A DNA stretch of 64,000 nucleotides from an uncultured Bacilli bacterium (GTDB taxonomy: Bacteria > Bacillota_I > Bacilli_A > RF39 > UBA660), in the NCBI GenBank assembly GCA_934148015.1, contig CAKPCU010000002.1, positions 44,495-108,494 of the forward strand, read 5' to 3'. Both the position numbers and the translations under genes were made by a program. Below are positions 25,393-34,082 of the stretch, in pieces. The notes beneath the pieces are model-generated. The model was not told the DNA's origin. It made no database searches and worked only from the letters and a program-made list of their open reading frames with translations. The first letter of the stretch is position 1. Every line of letters begins with the position of its first letter.

Positions 25393-26688
25393 TTATGAAA
25401 ATTCTCTTAACATATCCTTAAGTGATTTTTCATCTTCTACACTAATTTTTTCTTTATTTATATTTTGATCAAACCATTCTGGTAAATTTTCTTTGCCTAT
25501 ACTTTGTCCTTTAGGCATTTCATTTAGTTTTTTCATCTTTTTATACTCTTTTTCAGCTGCCTTCATAGCTTCTTCTACCGTTTCTATATTAAGTCTTTTC
25601 CACTGTGATGCTATAGCTTCTAAAAAGTTTTTTGTAAGTTTTTTATTATTTATTTTAAGTACATAGTCAATTAAAACATTAACAACTCCTGGATTTAACT
25701 TAAAGTCATTTAAAAGGGATTCTAATATTCCTAAATCTCTAGTTGATGGTTTAGCACCATTACTTCTTCCTCTTAAAAAATTATAAGGAGAAGTATTTTC
25801 AAATACGTATATCATTTTAGCTCTTTTACTTTCACTACCAACAGGAGATTTTAAGTATTCAGGCTGACTTTTATAAACAAGTTTAGGGAGTTTATTTTCA
25901 TTAGAAAACTTATAATAATTTTTAACATTTTTTCTTAAAGCTACTTTATCTATAAGACCATTTTCTTTTATAGAACTTAGTATGGAAGACTTCATCTCCA
26001 TCTCATCTAAATTATATACAAAAGATAAATTATTAATAAGTTCTTTAACTTCCTTAGAAAACGTTTTATTAGTAATTACACCACTAGGTACAGAAGATAT
26101 TAAAAGATCAAAATCAAACGTTTTATCTATTTTTATATCACCGGTTTTATTTACTCTTAAGTCTTCATTTAAATTATCATAAACAGTACCAGGTGCTGAA
26201 TCAAACACACTATCAAATGATGATGTAATATCCTCATATGAAGAAAGATTAATACGAGGCACTTTAAAATATTTAAGTAAATTCTCATATTCTTTTTTTC
26301 CAATATTATTATATAAAACTATGTTAAGTATAGGATGATTAAAGAATTCTGATGCTGAAATTGGTGAAAAAAGTTCATATACAAAAGAATTAACATCACT
26401 TTTTTTAACGTATGTTTTAACAAGGCCTACCGCTTCTAACTTTTTTCTAGCTATTACGATATGTTCCATTTTTATTCTAAGACTAGACATTAAATGATGA
26501 TGAGTATATTCACTACTTAATATTTCAGCTTTATCTAAATCAGCCCACAAAGTATAATACAAGCTAGTTGCAATACTTCCTATAATAGGTTGATATAGCA
26601 TACTTATTATCTTTCTATCATTCTCACTTAAAATAGTACGGTTAACTACTATAAAAGTATCAGCAGGTAAAATATTTATTTCTTTCAT
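25393..26688 (-). CDS. dnaB: Replication initiation and membrane attachment protein DnaB (Bacillus type)
   Basis: The Firmicute helicase co-loader, not the helicase. The first 110 residues (ILSENDRKIISMLYQPIIGS ... SLYYTLW) are the DnaB_2 winged-helix domain; residues about 300-390 contain a DnaD-like domain (LLNDFKLNPGVVNVLIDYVL ... IASQW). The length of 431 residues is close to the B. subtilis protein. It has its own promoter and AAGGAG site. The dnaB-dnaI-(spacer genes)-thrS order is the same as in B. subtilis. Confidence 0.9.
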   Translation of the reverse strand: MKEINILPADTFIVVNRTILSENDRKIISMLYQPIIGSIATSLYYTLWADLDKAEILSSEYTHHHLMSSLRIKMEHIVIARKKLEAVGLVKTYVKKSDVNSFVYELFSPISASEFFNHPILNIVLYNNIGKKEYENLLKYFKVPRINLSSYEDITSSFDSVFDSAPGTVYDNLNEDLRVNKTGDIKIDKTFDFDLLISSVPSGVITNKTFSKEVKELINNLSFVYNLDEMEMKSSILSSIKENGLIDKVALRKNVKNYYKFSNENKLPKLVYKSQPEYLKSPVGSESKRAKMIYVFENTSPYNFLRGRSNGAKPSTRDLGILESLLNDFKLNPGVVNVLIDYVLKINNKKLTKNFLEAIASQWKRLNIETVEEAMKAAEKEYKKMKKLNEMPKGQSIGKENLPEWFDQNINKEKISVEDEKSLKDMLREFS

Positions 26689-26711
26689 AGTAAGTCACTC
26701 CTTTAATAACT

Positions 26712-26740
26712 ATTTTAATCTATTTTCCTTATTATTTCAA
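26712..26740 (-). promoter_or_regulatory. Promoter for dnaB-dnaI
   Basis: TTGAAA (26735-26740) and TAAAAT (26712-26717) on the minus strand, 17 bases apart, about 24 bases before the start codon. Confidence 0.68.
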
Positions 26741-26749
26741 TAAATAATA

Positions 26750-26772
26750 AAAGAAGAATTAAAAAATTCTCC
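26750..26772 (-). terminator. Terminator after the transglutaminase-like gene
   Basis: On the minus strand GGGAGAATT and AATTCTTCT pair (two G-T) around a 4-base loop and run into TTTATTATT. Confidence 0.6.
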
Positions 26773-26773
26773 C

Positions 26774-27808
26774 TTATTTACTTTCTTTATGATAAAGTTG
26801 TGGGTACACAAATTCTTGTCCATTGCCTGTTATCTTACCATCTAAGAAGTGATCAGAGTTTATATTATCTCCTTGACAAAAATATTTATACTTATAAATA
26901 TTAACATTTGAATCACCCTCAATTATAGGATCATCAAACGTAACATCAACTGCATACCATATATCGTTGACCTTAACATAATTCCACATATGAGCTTCTT
27001 CACTTCCATCATCACCAACCGACGTTCCACTAACTAATATGCAAGGTATATCAAGATAATCTAGCAAATATTTAAAAGCCTTAGCATATCCCTCACAAAC
27101 TGCCTTTTCATTAATTAATGCACCATATATATCTCTAATACCAATAGAATTTCTAGTTTCATCATAAGATAATTTTTCGACTAAATAATCATGTACATAT
27201 CTTATTTTATTATAGTTACTACCATCAGCTTTTTTTAATATATTAGTTTTTAAATATTCTATTTCTGATAATAATTTATTTAAATCTTCTAAAGAAGTAA
27301 TATAATCTTGAAAATAATTACCATTATCAGATGATGGTGCTATACTAAGTTCATATCTAGTTTCCTTATTACTTATATAAGTTTTTGTATTTAAAACTAG
27401 TTTAGAAAAATCCACATAAAATAAATCTACATTATCATAATTAAGAGCATTAATTGCATTTTGAAATTCATAATTTAGTAAATCATTATCAGTTAAAACA
27501 TTACTCATACCATTTGTATCTATATCAATTTTAAAATTACCACTTTTCATATTATCTTTATTATTTAAAACAGAGTCATATATATTTTTAGCTTCACTAC
27601 TAAGTTGATTATAATAATATTTTTTTTCCTTACCATTTGAGTTATTTAAATTCTTATCATCTATTGATAATCCATTATTAACTATTCTATTAAATAATAA
27701 TGAATTATTGTAAGCACCTGCTAAATCAATTAAATTAAATTCTGCTCCTAAAAATAAAGCTACAATACTAAATAAAACTATAAGTATAAACGTTAAAAAC
27801 TTTTTCAA
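26774..27808 (-). CDS. Exported transglutaminase-like protein
   Basis: A 344-residue protein with an N-terminal hydrophobic export segment (residues 3-25) and a C-terminal transglutaminase-core domain. The triad is visible: Cys in KAVCEGYAKAFKYLL, His in EEAHMWNYVKV, and Asp in WYAVDVTFDDP. Such domains in Firmicutes act as peptidases or cross-linking enzymes at the surface. The start is TTG, supported by AGAGGGGA at the right distance; no ATG fits. It has its own promoter and terminator. The substrate is unknown. Confidence 0.85.
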   Translation of the reverse strand: MKKFLTFILIVLFSIVALFLGAEFNLIDLAGAYNNSLLFNRIVNNGLSIDDKNLNNSNGKEKKYYYNQLSSEAKNIYDSVLNNKDNMKSGNFKIDIDTNGMSNVLTDNDLLNYEFQNAINALNYDNVDLFYVDFSKLVLNTKTYISNKETRYELSIAPSSDNGNYFQDYITSLEDLNKLLSEIEYLKTNILKKADGSNYNKIRYVHDYLVEKLSYDETRNSIGIRDIYGALINEKAVCEGYAKAFKYLLDYLDIPCILVSGTSVGDDGSEEAHMWNYVKVNDIWYAVDVTFDDPIIEGDSNVNIYKYKYFCQGDNINSDHFLDGKITGNGQEFVYPQLYHKESK

Positions 27809-27831
27809 TCTAATCCCCTCTTCACATAATT

Positions 27832-27861
27832 ATCATAATATAATAAGATAATATAAGTCAA
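27832..27861 (-). promoter_or_regulatory. Promoter for the transglutaminase-like gene
   Basis: TTGACT (27856-27861) and TATGAT (27832-27837) on the minus strand, 18 bases apart. The -35 abuts the stop of the upstream gene. Confidence 0.55.
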
Positions 27862-27862
27862 G

Positions 27863-28462
27863 CTACTTTGTTATTTCTATTTTAAAAGGTGATGTAAATG
27901 ATGGATCTTTCTTTTCCTTGTACTCAAATAAAATATTAACCATAAAATATAATATCAAAATCAAAATAACTATTTCCATAACATTTATTATATTTCTAAT
28001 TAAAGGATTTCTTCCAGATTTTTTATTTAATTGATAGCTACCACATCTTTTGCAATAAGTATCACTTGAAAATATCTTTTCTCCACAATTAGAGCAATAT
28101 TTATCTCCAGTTAAAACAACTTCTTTAATTATTTCCTTTTTAACTATCTTCAAATTCTCGTTAATCTTTTTCTTTTTATTTAATGCTTTATCATTTGTTT
28201 TTTGCTCTTTAATAGGCACTTCATCTATTATAGTATCTGTTTTACTATTATATGATTTATTACTCATAAATTCTATAATTTTTATACAAAAATATATTAT
28301 AAATCCACCTATAGATATATATAAATACGTTTTAAGTCCAGTTAATATTTGTATCATAGTTGCAGCATTATTTATAATTCTATAATTAACAATATTAAAA
28401 ATATATAAAATAAGTGCAGAAATACCTATACCAAGAGGAATGAATTTAAGTAATTTCTTCAA
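27863..28462 (-). CDS. Membrane protein with internal zinc ribbon
   Basis: A 199-residue protein with two hydrophobic segments near the N terminus (about 5-25 and 45-65), a charged linker, a zinc ribbon (CSNCG ... CKRCGSY near residue 122-140), and a final hydrophobic segment (about 158-178) with a short outer tail. The function is unknown. The TTG at 28462 is chosen because GGGGGTG precedes it by 7 bases; an in-frame ATG at 28504 overlaps the predicted promoter and has no binding site. Confidence 0.65.
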   Translation of the reverse strand: MKKLLKFIPLGIGISALILYIFNIVNYRIINNAATMIQILTGLKTYLYISIGGFIIYFCIKIIEFMSNKSYNSKTDTIIDEVPIKEQKTNDKALNKKKKINENLKIVKKEIIKEVVLTGDKYCSNCGEKIFSSDTYCKRCGSYQLNKKSGRNPLIRNIINVMEIVILILILYFMVNILFEYKEKKDPSFTSPFKIEITK

Positions 28463-28493
28463 GATAAAACACCCCCAATAAATAATTGATTTT

Positions 28494-28521
28494 ATTATAA
28501 TCATTTTAAAAAAAAAGTAAA
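28494..28521 (-). promoter_or_regulatory. Promoter for the zinc-ribbon membrane protein
   Basis: TTTACT (28516-28521) and TATAAT (28494-28499) on the minus strand, 16 bases apart. Confidence 0.6.
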
Positions 28522-28548
28522 GAAATTTATATCACTTCCCTACTACTT

Positions 28549-29169
28549 TTACTTAAGCTCATTTATTCTATCGCTATAATTACTACTATTTGTTATAAAG
28601 GATCCTGATACTACCATATCACATCCTGCATATTTGCATAAACTTACGGTTTTATTATTTACACCACCATCTATACTTATTATTAAATCTTTAGGAGCTA
28701 ATTTTTTAAAATTAATTATTTTGTCTATGACTTCTTCTTTAAATTCTTGACCACCTTCTCCAGGTGTAACACTCATAAATAATACAAGATCAATATCATC
28801 TACAAACTGAGCTAACTTATCTATTTTTGTTTCTGGATTAATAGCAAGCCCTACTTTTATACCATGACTTTTAACATAATCAATTATCTTAAAATCATCT
28901 ATTACTTCAACATGAAAAGTTAACATATCTGGTTTTAATAAAGCATATTCTTTAATTAAATCCAAATCTTCTACCATTAAATGTAAATCTATTTTCTTTT
29001 TACTAATACTAATTATATCTTTTACCATTTCTTTAGTAAATTTAGTATTATTAACAAACTTACCATCCATTACATCAATATGTAAAAAGTCTGCATTAGA
29101 ATCATTTACTTTTTTTACAGCATTAATTAATCTGTCATATTCTTTTAATATTGATACTGAAACTTTCAT
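28549..29169 (-). CDS. rpe: Ribulose-phosphate 3-epimerase
   Basis: Interconverts ribulose 5-phosphate and xylulose 5-phosphate in the pentose phosphate pathway. Barrel motifs are intact: FLHIDVMDGKFV with the catalytic Asp, LHLMVE, MSVTPGEGGQEF, and IDGGVN with the second Asp. The length of 206 residues is slightly short, mainly at the N terminus. It is the last gene of the rlmN-prpC-prkC-rsgA-rpe operon, an order shared with Bacillus, and starts three bases after rsgA. Confidence 0.94.
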   Translation of the reverse strand: MKVSVSILKEYDRLINAVKKVNDSNADFLHIDVMDGKFVNNTKFTKEMVKDIISISKKKIDLHLMVEDLDLIKEYALLKPDMLTFHVEVIDDFKIIDYVKSHGIKVGLAINPETKIDKLAQFVDDIDLVLFMSVTPGEGGQEFKEEVIDKIINFKKLAPKDLIISIDGGVNNKTVSLCKYAGCDMVVSGSFITNSSNYSDRINELK

Positions 29170-29172
29170 ATT

Positions 29173-30015
29173 TTACCTCTTATTTTGATTTATTTGTTCT
29201 ATAAATTTTTTATAATTATCATATCTAGAATCTAATATAGTTTTTTCTTTTAACATTTCTTTTATATAACAACCATCTTCTTTTATATGCATACAATCTT
29301 GATATTTACATTTATCTTGATTTTCATAAAATTCTATAAAGTTATCTTTTATATCATTTTTATTCATACCTATAAAATCAAGTGAAGAAAAACCAGGTGT
29401 ATCTGCAACTAAACCATCTTCTATTTTAAGTAATTCAACATGTCTTGTTGTATGTCTTCCTCTACCTAATGCTTTAGAAATTTCTCCAGTTTTTAAGTTA
29501 AGATCTTCTTTTAAACGATTTAGTAAAGATGATTTACCAACACCAGTTTGACCTGTTAAAACACTTACCTTTTTATTTAAAATTTTTTTAATATTATCTA
29601 TTTCATCATTTATAAATACATCATATCCTATTTTTTTATAATACGTTATTATACTATCAATGTAAGTTTTATCCTCTAATAAATCATATTTAGTAAAACA
29701 AATAATAGGTTTTATGTTATTGTATTCTATTATAACAAGCATCTTATCAAGTAAGTTACTAGAAAAAGAAGGCTCTATAGTGCTTGTTAATATAAGAGCT
29801 TGATCTATATTGGCAACAGGAGGTCTTATAAGTACGTTTTTTCTTGGTAATATTTTATTAATAACTTTATTTTCTTCATCAACTATAACCAAGTCACCTA
29901 CTAAAGGTGACTCTTTTAAATACTTAAATTTACCTATGCATGAACATTCTAATAATCCATTATCAGTTAAAACAGTCCATTTATTACTTATTAATTTAAT
30001 TACTCTTCCTTGCAT
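29173..30015 (-). CDS. rsgA: Ribosome small-subunit-dependent GTPase RsgA
   Basis: A circularly permuted GTPase that acts in late maturation of the 30S subunit. Order: N-terminal OB fold (1-65), G4-like CFTKYDL, then Walker A LTGQTGVGKSSLLNRL, switch region with the Gly-Arg/His-Thr-Thr-Arg stretch, DTPGFSSLDF (G3), and a C-terminal zinc site CKYQDCMH ... GCYI. At 280 residues it is a normal size. It sits between prkC and rpe as in Bacillus (yloQ). Confidence 0.95.
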   Translation of the reverse strand: MQGRVIKLISNKWTVLTDNGLLECSCIGKFKYLKESPLVGDLVIVDEENKVINKILPRKNVLIRPPVANIDQALILTSTIEPSFSSNLLDKMLVIIEYNNIKPIICFTKYDLLEDKTYIDSIITYYKKIGYDVFINDEIDNIKKILNKKVSVLTGQTGVGKSSLLNRLKEDLNLKTGEISKALGRGRHTTRHVELLKIEDGLVADTPGFSSLDFIGMNKNDIKDNFIEFYENQDKCKYQDCMHIKEDGCYIKEMLKEKTILDSRYDNYKKFIEQINQNKR

Positions 30016-30026
30016 ATTTACCTTTC

Positions 30027-31802
30027 TTAATTGTTTTCATTTGTTTTTTCACCAGATGTATTACTTGTTTGTGTAGTTGTATCTTTTTTAGGTTCTGTAG
30101 TTGTTGTAACAGGCTTTTTAGATACTGTTATTTTAAGAGTATCTTTCTTAAATATTTCTTCACCTGGTTTTGGAGATTGTGCTAAAACGGTATTTTCATC
30201 CACACCATCCTTTTCCATAGGTATAACCTTTAAAGTCAAACCATACTTTTCACAAAATTCTTGAGCTCTATCTAAAGACCAAGCATCCGTTACCATATCT
30301 GGATACTTATTAACTATTTTAGGTATATATAATGTAACTTTTTCACCAGACGCAACCTTTGTACCACTTTTTGCACTTTGATCTATTATTAACTGTTCTT
30401 TTCCTTCGTACTTAGTAGAGTCATCTACTTCTTTTTCTTCTATATTAACTACTATACCACTAAGCTCTAACTTAGCTTTAACTTCATATGCATTTTGACC
30501 AACATAATCTTCCATAGAAAGTTTAGTAGAACCAGTAGAATAAATTATTGTAATTACAGTATTTTTCTTAGCATATCTATTTTTTGTTGGATTAGTTTCT
30601 ATTACTAAATTATTATCAACTTCATCACTTGCTTTTCCTTTAGAATTAATTTTAAATCCTGTTTTTTTAAGTAAAGCTTCAGCCTTTGATATCTCCATTC
30701 CATATACATCTGGAATCTTTATATCCTTTGATGCAGATATTTTAGGAAATACTAATACTACTAATACTAAAACAAGAATAAATATAAATATTATTGATGC
30801 TATTAACATTATTTTTTTGTTATTACTCTTTTCTTCTTTTTCTTCATTAGTAATTTGTTTTACTATAGGTTTATCTTCTTTTTCTATTTTTTTATTTTCT
30901 TTAGCTAAATTGATGGCTTTGGTATCAGAAAAGTCTGTTTCTGGATACTTAAATACTATTTTTTCTTCATCTTTTCTATCTTCATCTAAACAAGTTTTAA
31001 TATCTTCTGCCATAGCTCTTGCATCACGATATCTATTCTTTGGATTTTTAGCTGCTGCTTTTAAAATAATATTTTCAACCGATTGTGGAATTACTGGATT
31101 AAGTTCTTTTGGACTTGGTAATTCTTCTTTCATATGTTTTAAAGCTATCTCAACTGCTGTATCACCTCTAAAAGGCATTTTACCAGTTAACATTTCAAAC
31201 ATTAAAATACCAAGAGAATATATATCACTTCTAATAGTAGATCCTTTTCCACTAGCTTGTTCTGGTGGAAGATAATGTACAGATCCCATAACTGAATTAG
31301 TTTGTGTAAGCTGTGCACTATTTAAAGCCATAGCTATACCAAAATCTGTTATCTTAACTAACCCACTATCTTTAATCATTATATTTTGAGGTTTAATATC
31401 TCTATGAATAATATAAGAATCATGAGCTGTTGCAAGTGCATCTAGTAATTGAAGCATAATATCCATAACTTCTGGAAGTGATAAAACTCCACGCTTTTTA
31501 ATTAATTGTTTTAACGTTTTACCTTCAATATATTCCATTACTATGTAAAAATTGCCTTCATCTTCACCAACATCATATATTTCAACTATATTAGGATGTG
31601 AAAGTGAAGATGCTGAAAGTGCTTCTCTTTGAAATCTTCTAACAAATTTTTCATCACCAGCAAGATCTCCTCTTAAAACTTTAACAGCTACTTTTCTTCC
31701 TAATATTGTATCAGTTGCTAAATAAACATTAGCCATACCACCTTCGCCTATTAATTTTTCAATTTCATAACGATCACTAATTTTTTGCCCCTTTGTAATC
31801 AT
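30027..31802 (-). CDS. prkC: PASTA-domain Ser/Thr protein kinase
   Basis: A membrane kinase that senses cell-wall fragments. The cytoplasmic kinase domain (1-270) has the Gly loop GEGGMANVYLA, VAVKVL with the ATP-binding Lys, HRDIKPQN and DFG. One membrane helix lies at about 330-352. Outside are three PASTA domains (about 355-560), which bind peptidoglycan or lipid II in relatives, then a Thr/Lys-rich tail. The ATG overlaps the prpC stop by four bases, coupling kinase to its phosphatase. Confidence 0.96.
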   Translation of the reverse strand: MITKGQKISDRYEIEKLIGEGGMANVYLATDTILGRKVAVKVLRGDLAGDEKFVRRFQREALSASSLSHPNIVEIYDVGEDEGNFYIVMEYIEGKTLKQLIKKRGVLSLPEVMDIMLQLLDALATAHDSYIIHRDIKPQNIMIKDSGLVKITDFGIAMALNSAQLTQTNSVMGSVHYLPPEQASGKGSTIRSDIYSLGILMFEMLTGKMPFRGDTAVEIALKHMKEELPSPKELNPVIPQSVENIILKAAAKNPKNRYRDARAMAEDIKTCLDEDRKDEEKIVFKYPETDFSDTKAINLAKENKKIEKEDKPIVKQITNEEKEEKSNNKKIMLIASIIFIFILVLVLVVLVFPKISASKDIKIPDVYGMEISKAEALLKKTGFKINSKGKASDEVDNNLVIETNPTKNRYAKKNTVITIIYSTGSTKLSMEDYVGQNAYEVKAKLELSGIVVNIEEKEVDDSTKYEGKEQLIIDQSAKSGTKVASGEKVTLYIPKIVNKYPDMVTDAWSLDRAQEFCEKYGLTLKVIPMEKDGVDENTVLAQSPKPGEEIFKKDTLKITVSKKPVTTTTEPKKDTTTQTSNTSGEKTNENN

Positions 31803-32542
31803 TTATCTTCACCACTTTCTCTTTCTAAATAAGCAATTGAAACATTATCAGTTCCACCCCTTAAATTACTTTTTCTAACTAATTTAACTATCTTTTCTTC
31901 TAATGATAAATCACTATTTAATACTTTTTCAATTTGTTCTTTAGTAAGCATATTAGTAAGTCCGTCACTACATAATAATATAGCATCACTATTAATATCA
32001 ACATCAAATATATCAACATCTATAGGGTTATTAGCTCCAAGAGCTCTCATAAGTACATTCTTTCTTGGATGATTAACAGCTTCTTCTTTTGTTAATTCAC
32101 CAGATTCTACTAATAAATTTACTAAAGTATGATCTTTAGTTACTTTGTATAGTACTTTTTTCTTCATTACAAAACCAGATGAATCACCAACGTTTCCAAA
32201 TAATATATAATCATCTGTTATAACGGATAATACTAAAGTAGTACCCATTCCTTTACTTGCAGGAAATTCATCAGTATATTTAAAAATTGCATCATTAAGT
32301 TTAATAGCATTTTTTCTTATCCAACTAACAGCTTCTTCTTTAGTACCTATATCTTCTAAATTTTTAAATTCTTCTGTAAATCCATTAACTACTATAGACG
32401 ATGCAACTTCTCCAGCCTTATGACCACCCATTCCATCTGCAACAATCATAAGATACTGCCCAGATAAATTTTTAACTATCATTACTGAATCTTCATTATG
32501 AGTCCTAACTTTTCCAGTATCTGTTATGTAATATGCTTTCAT
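31799..32542 (-). CDS. prpC: PP2C-type protein phosphatase
   Basis: Removes phosphate from PrkC and its targets, needing Mn or Mg. Motifs: an early RTHNEDSVM metal site, ADGMGGHKAGEVAS, KGMGTTLVL, LFGNVGDSSGF, and LLCSDGLTNM, with GGTDNVS near the end. The length of 247 residues is typical. It lies between rlmN (two-base gap) and prkC (four-base overlap). Confidence 0.96.
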   Translation of the reverse strand: MKAYYITDTGKVRTHNEDSVMIVKNLSGQYLMIVADGMGGHKAGEVASSIVVNGFTEEFKNLEDIGTKEEAVSWIRKNAIKLNDAIFKYTDEFPASKGMGTTLVLSVITDDYILFGNVGDSSGFVMKKKVLYKVTKDHTLVNLLVESGELTKEEAVNHPRKNVLMRALGANNPIDVDIFDVDINSDAILLCSDGLTNMLTKEQIEKVLNSDLSLEEKIVKLVRKSNLRGGTDNVSIAYLERESGEDK

Positions 32543-32544
32543 AA

Positions 32545-33576
32545 TTATTTCTCCATTTCATTTATTTGTTCACTACGAAGCTGTCCACATGCTGCTGACA
32601 CCTTTCTTCCAAATTCTCTTCTTATTGTTACATTTATACCTTGCATCTTTAATATATCATAAAACTGATCAATTGTCACTTTACTACTAGCTTTAAATCC
32701 TATATTACTAGTTTCATTATATGGAATTAAATTAACATAACAATTTAAGTTCTTAAGCTTTGATGCTAATTCATAAGCACAATCTTTACTATCATTAATA
32801 TCTTTTAATAATATATATTCAAAAGTAACACGTCTATTAGTTTCCTTTATATAATCTTTAACTGCATCCATTATATCATTAATTTTATATGCTTTATTAA
32901 TTGGCATTATTTTATTTCTTATTTCATCTGTTGGTGCATGAAGACTAATCGCTAAATTAACACCAAGCTTTTCTTTAGCAAATTCTCTTATTTTAGGAAC
33001 AACTCCACAAGTTGACACAGTAATATGTCTAATACCTATATTAATTCCCTTAGGATCATTTATTATGTTAATAAACTTCATAACATTATCATAGTTATCA
33101 AATGGTTCACCAATGCCCATTAAAACAACATGACTTATTCTCATCTTTATATCTTCTTCTACTTTTAAAACTTGCATAACAAGTTCATATGCATAAAGAT
33201 TTCTTTTTTTCTTTAATCTTCCACTTTCACAAAATGAGCATCCCATATTACATCCGACTTGTGATGATACACATAAACTATTACCATAATCATGCTTCAT
33301 TAAAACAGCTTCTATCAATTTACCATCAAATAATTCAAATAAGTACTTTTTAACATCAACATCTTCTTGTTTTTTTATTATTTTTAATTCACCCATACTA
33401 AAATTTTCTTTTAAATACTTTATTAAATCTTTTTTTAAATTTGTCATTAAATCAAAACTTTTAGCTCTTTTTACATAAAGCCAGTCAAACACTTGCCTAG
33501 CTCTAAACTTAGACTCACCAATTTCTTCAAAATAGTTTTGTAAATCTTCAAGTGAATAATTATATATATTGTTCAC
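32545..33576 (-). CDS. rlmN: Dual-specificity RNA methyltransferase RlmN
   Basis: A radical SAM enzyme that methylates C2 of A2503 in 23S rRNA and of A37 in some tRNAs. The cluster motif is CNMGCSFC, followed by GIGEPFDNYDNV; catalytic cysteines lie in the first, and in SAACGQL near the C terminus. GTG codons at 33585 and 33576 are both in frame; 33576 is chosen because AAGGAAG precedes it by 8 bases, giving 343 residues. It is the first gene of the signalling operon. Confidence 0.94.
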   Translation of the reverse strand: MNNIYNYSLEDLQNYFEEIGESKFRARQVFDWLYVKRAKSFDLMTNLKKDLIKYLKENFSMGELKIIKKQEDVDVKKYLFELFDGKLIEAVLMKHDYGNSLCVSSQVGCNMGCSFCESGRLKKKRNLYAYELVMQVLKVEEDIKMRISHVVLMGIGEPFDNYDNVMKFINIINDPKGINIGIRHITVSTCGVVPKIREFAKEKLGVNLAISLHAPTDEIRNKIMPINKAYKINDIMDAVKDYIKETNRRVTFEYILLKDINDSKDCAYELASKLKNLNCYVNLIPYNETSNIGFKASSKVTIDQFYDILKMQGINVTIRREFGRKVSAACGQLRSEQINEMEK

Positions 33577-33604
33577 AAAAAACACTTCCTTTTAACTAGT
33601 AAAT

Positions 33605-33633
33605 ATTATATCAAATTAATATTAAAAGGTTAA
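33605..33633 (-). promoter_or_regulatory. Promoter for rlmN-prpC-prkC-rsgA-rpe
   Basis: TTAACC (33628-33633) and TATAAT (33605-33610) on the minus strand, 17 bases apart, with a TG extension before the -10. Confidence 0.72.
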
Positions 33634-33740
33634 CTAGTTTGCATGTAAATATAAGTAAATTTTAAAGTTTTTCTAGCATTCTTTACACTTTTTTTAATAA
33701 TTTATTAAATATTGTTAATAATATTTGTGGAGGATGAAAA

Positions 33741-33911
33741 ATGAAAAAAGATAATAAAAAAATAAAATGTGACGTAGAATCTTGCAAACATAATGATTGT
33801 GAATGTAAAAACTGCACTTTAGATGAAATAAAAGTAAGTGCACAAGGCGATAAAAAAGAAGCTTGTAAAAAAGAAACAATCTGTGATAGCTACGAAGAAA
33901 AAAATAATTAA
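33741..33911 (+). CDS. DUF1540 family Cys-rich small protein
   Basis: A 56-residue protein with seven Cys: IKCDVESCKHND, then CECKNC, an I-x-V-S-A strand, and ETICDSY. The order C-x-V-x-x-C-x-H-N ... C-x-x-x-x-I-x-V ... T-x-C-x-S-(F/Y) is the DUF1540 signature, a presumed metal-binding family common in Firmicutes. GGAGG precedes the ATG. It is alone on the plus strand, opposite rlmN, and has a strong terminator. Its role is unknown. Confidence 0.85.
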   Translation: MKKDNKKIKCDVESCKHNDCECKNCTLDEIKVSAQGDKKEACKKETICDSYEEKNN

Positions 33912-33915
33912 TTGT

Positions 33916-33960
33916 AAAAATGAGAGAGAAAAAAATAAGTTCTCTCTCATTTTTATTATA
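33916..33960 (+). terminator. Strong terminator after the DUF1540 gene
   Basis: AAAAATGAGAGAGAA (33916-33930) and TTCTCTCTCATTTTT (33940-33954) pair perfectly over 15 bp around a 9-base loop. It would work on both strands. Confidence 0.9.
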
Positions 33961-34016
33961 AACTTATTTCAATCATTTTATGGATGTAAGTAAAATGGCC
34001 AAATTTTTTTTACATA

Positions 34017-34048
34017 ATTAAAAAATGCAGAATATTAATTTCTGCATT
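34017..34048 (-). terminator. Terminator at the end of the fibre locus
   Basis: On the minus strand AATGCAGAA and TTCTGCATT pair perfectly around a 7-base loop, followed by TTTT. It marks the end of the unit 40544-34083. Confidence 0.82.
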
Positions 34049-34060
34049 GTATTTATTATT

Positions 34061-34076
34061 TCGACAAAATTTGACA
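34061..34076. repeat. TTGACA-like direct repeat, 10-bp period
   Basis: TCGACA (34061) and TTGACA (34071), 10 bases start to start, just after the last gene of the fibre locus. The same arrangement occurs at 46362, 52823 and 61180. Confidence 0.45.
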
Positions 34077-34082
34077 TATAAA

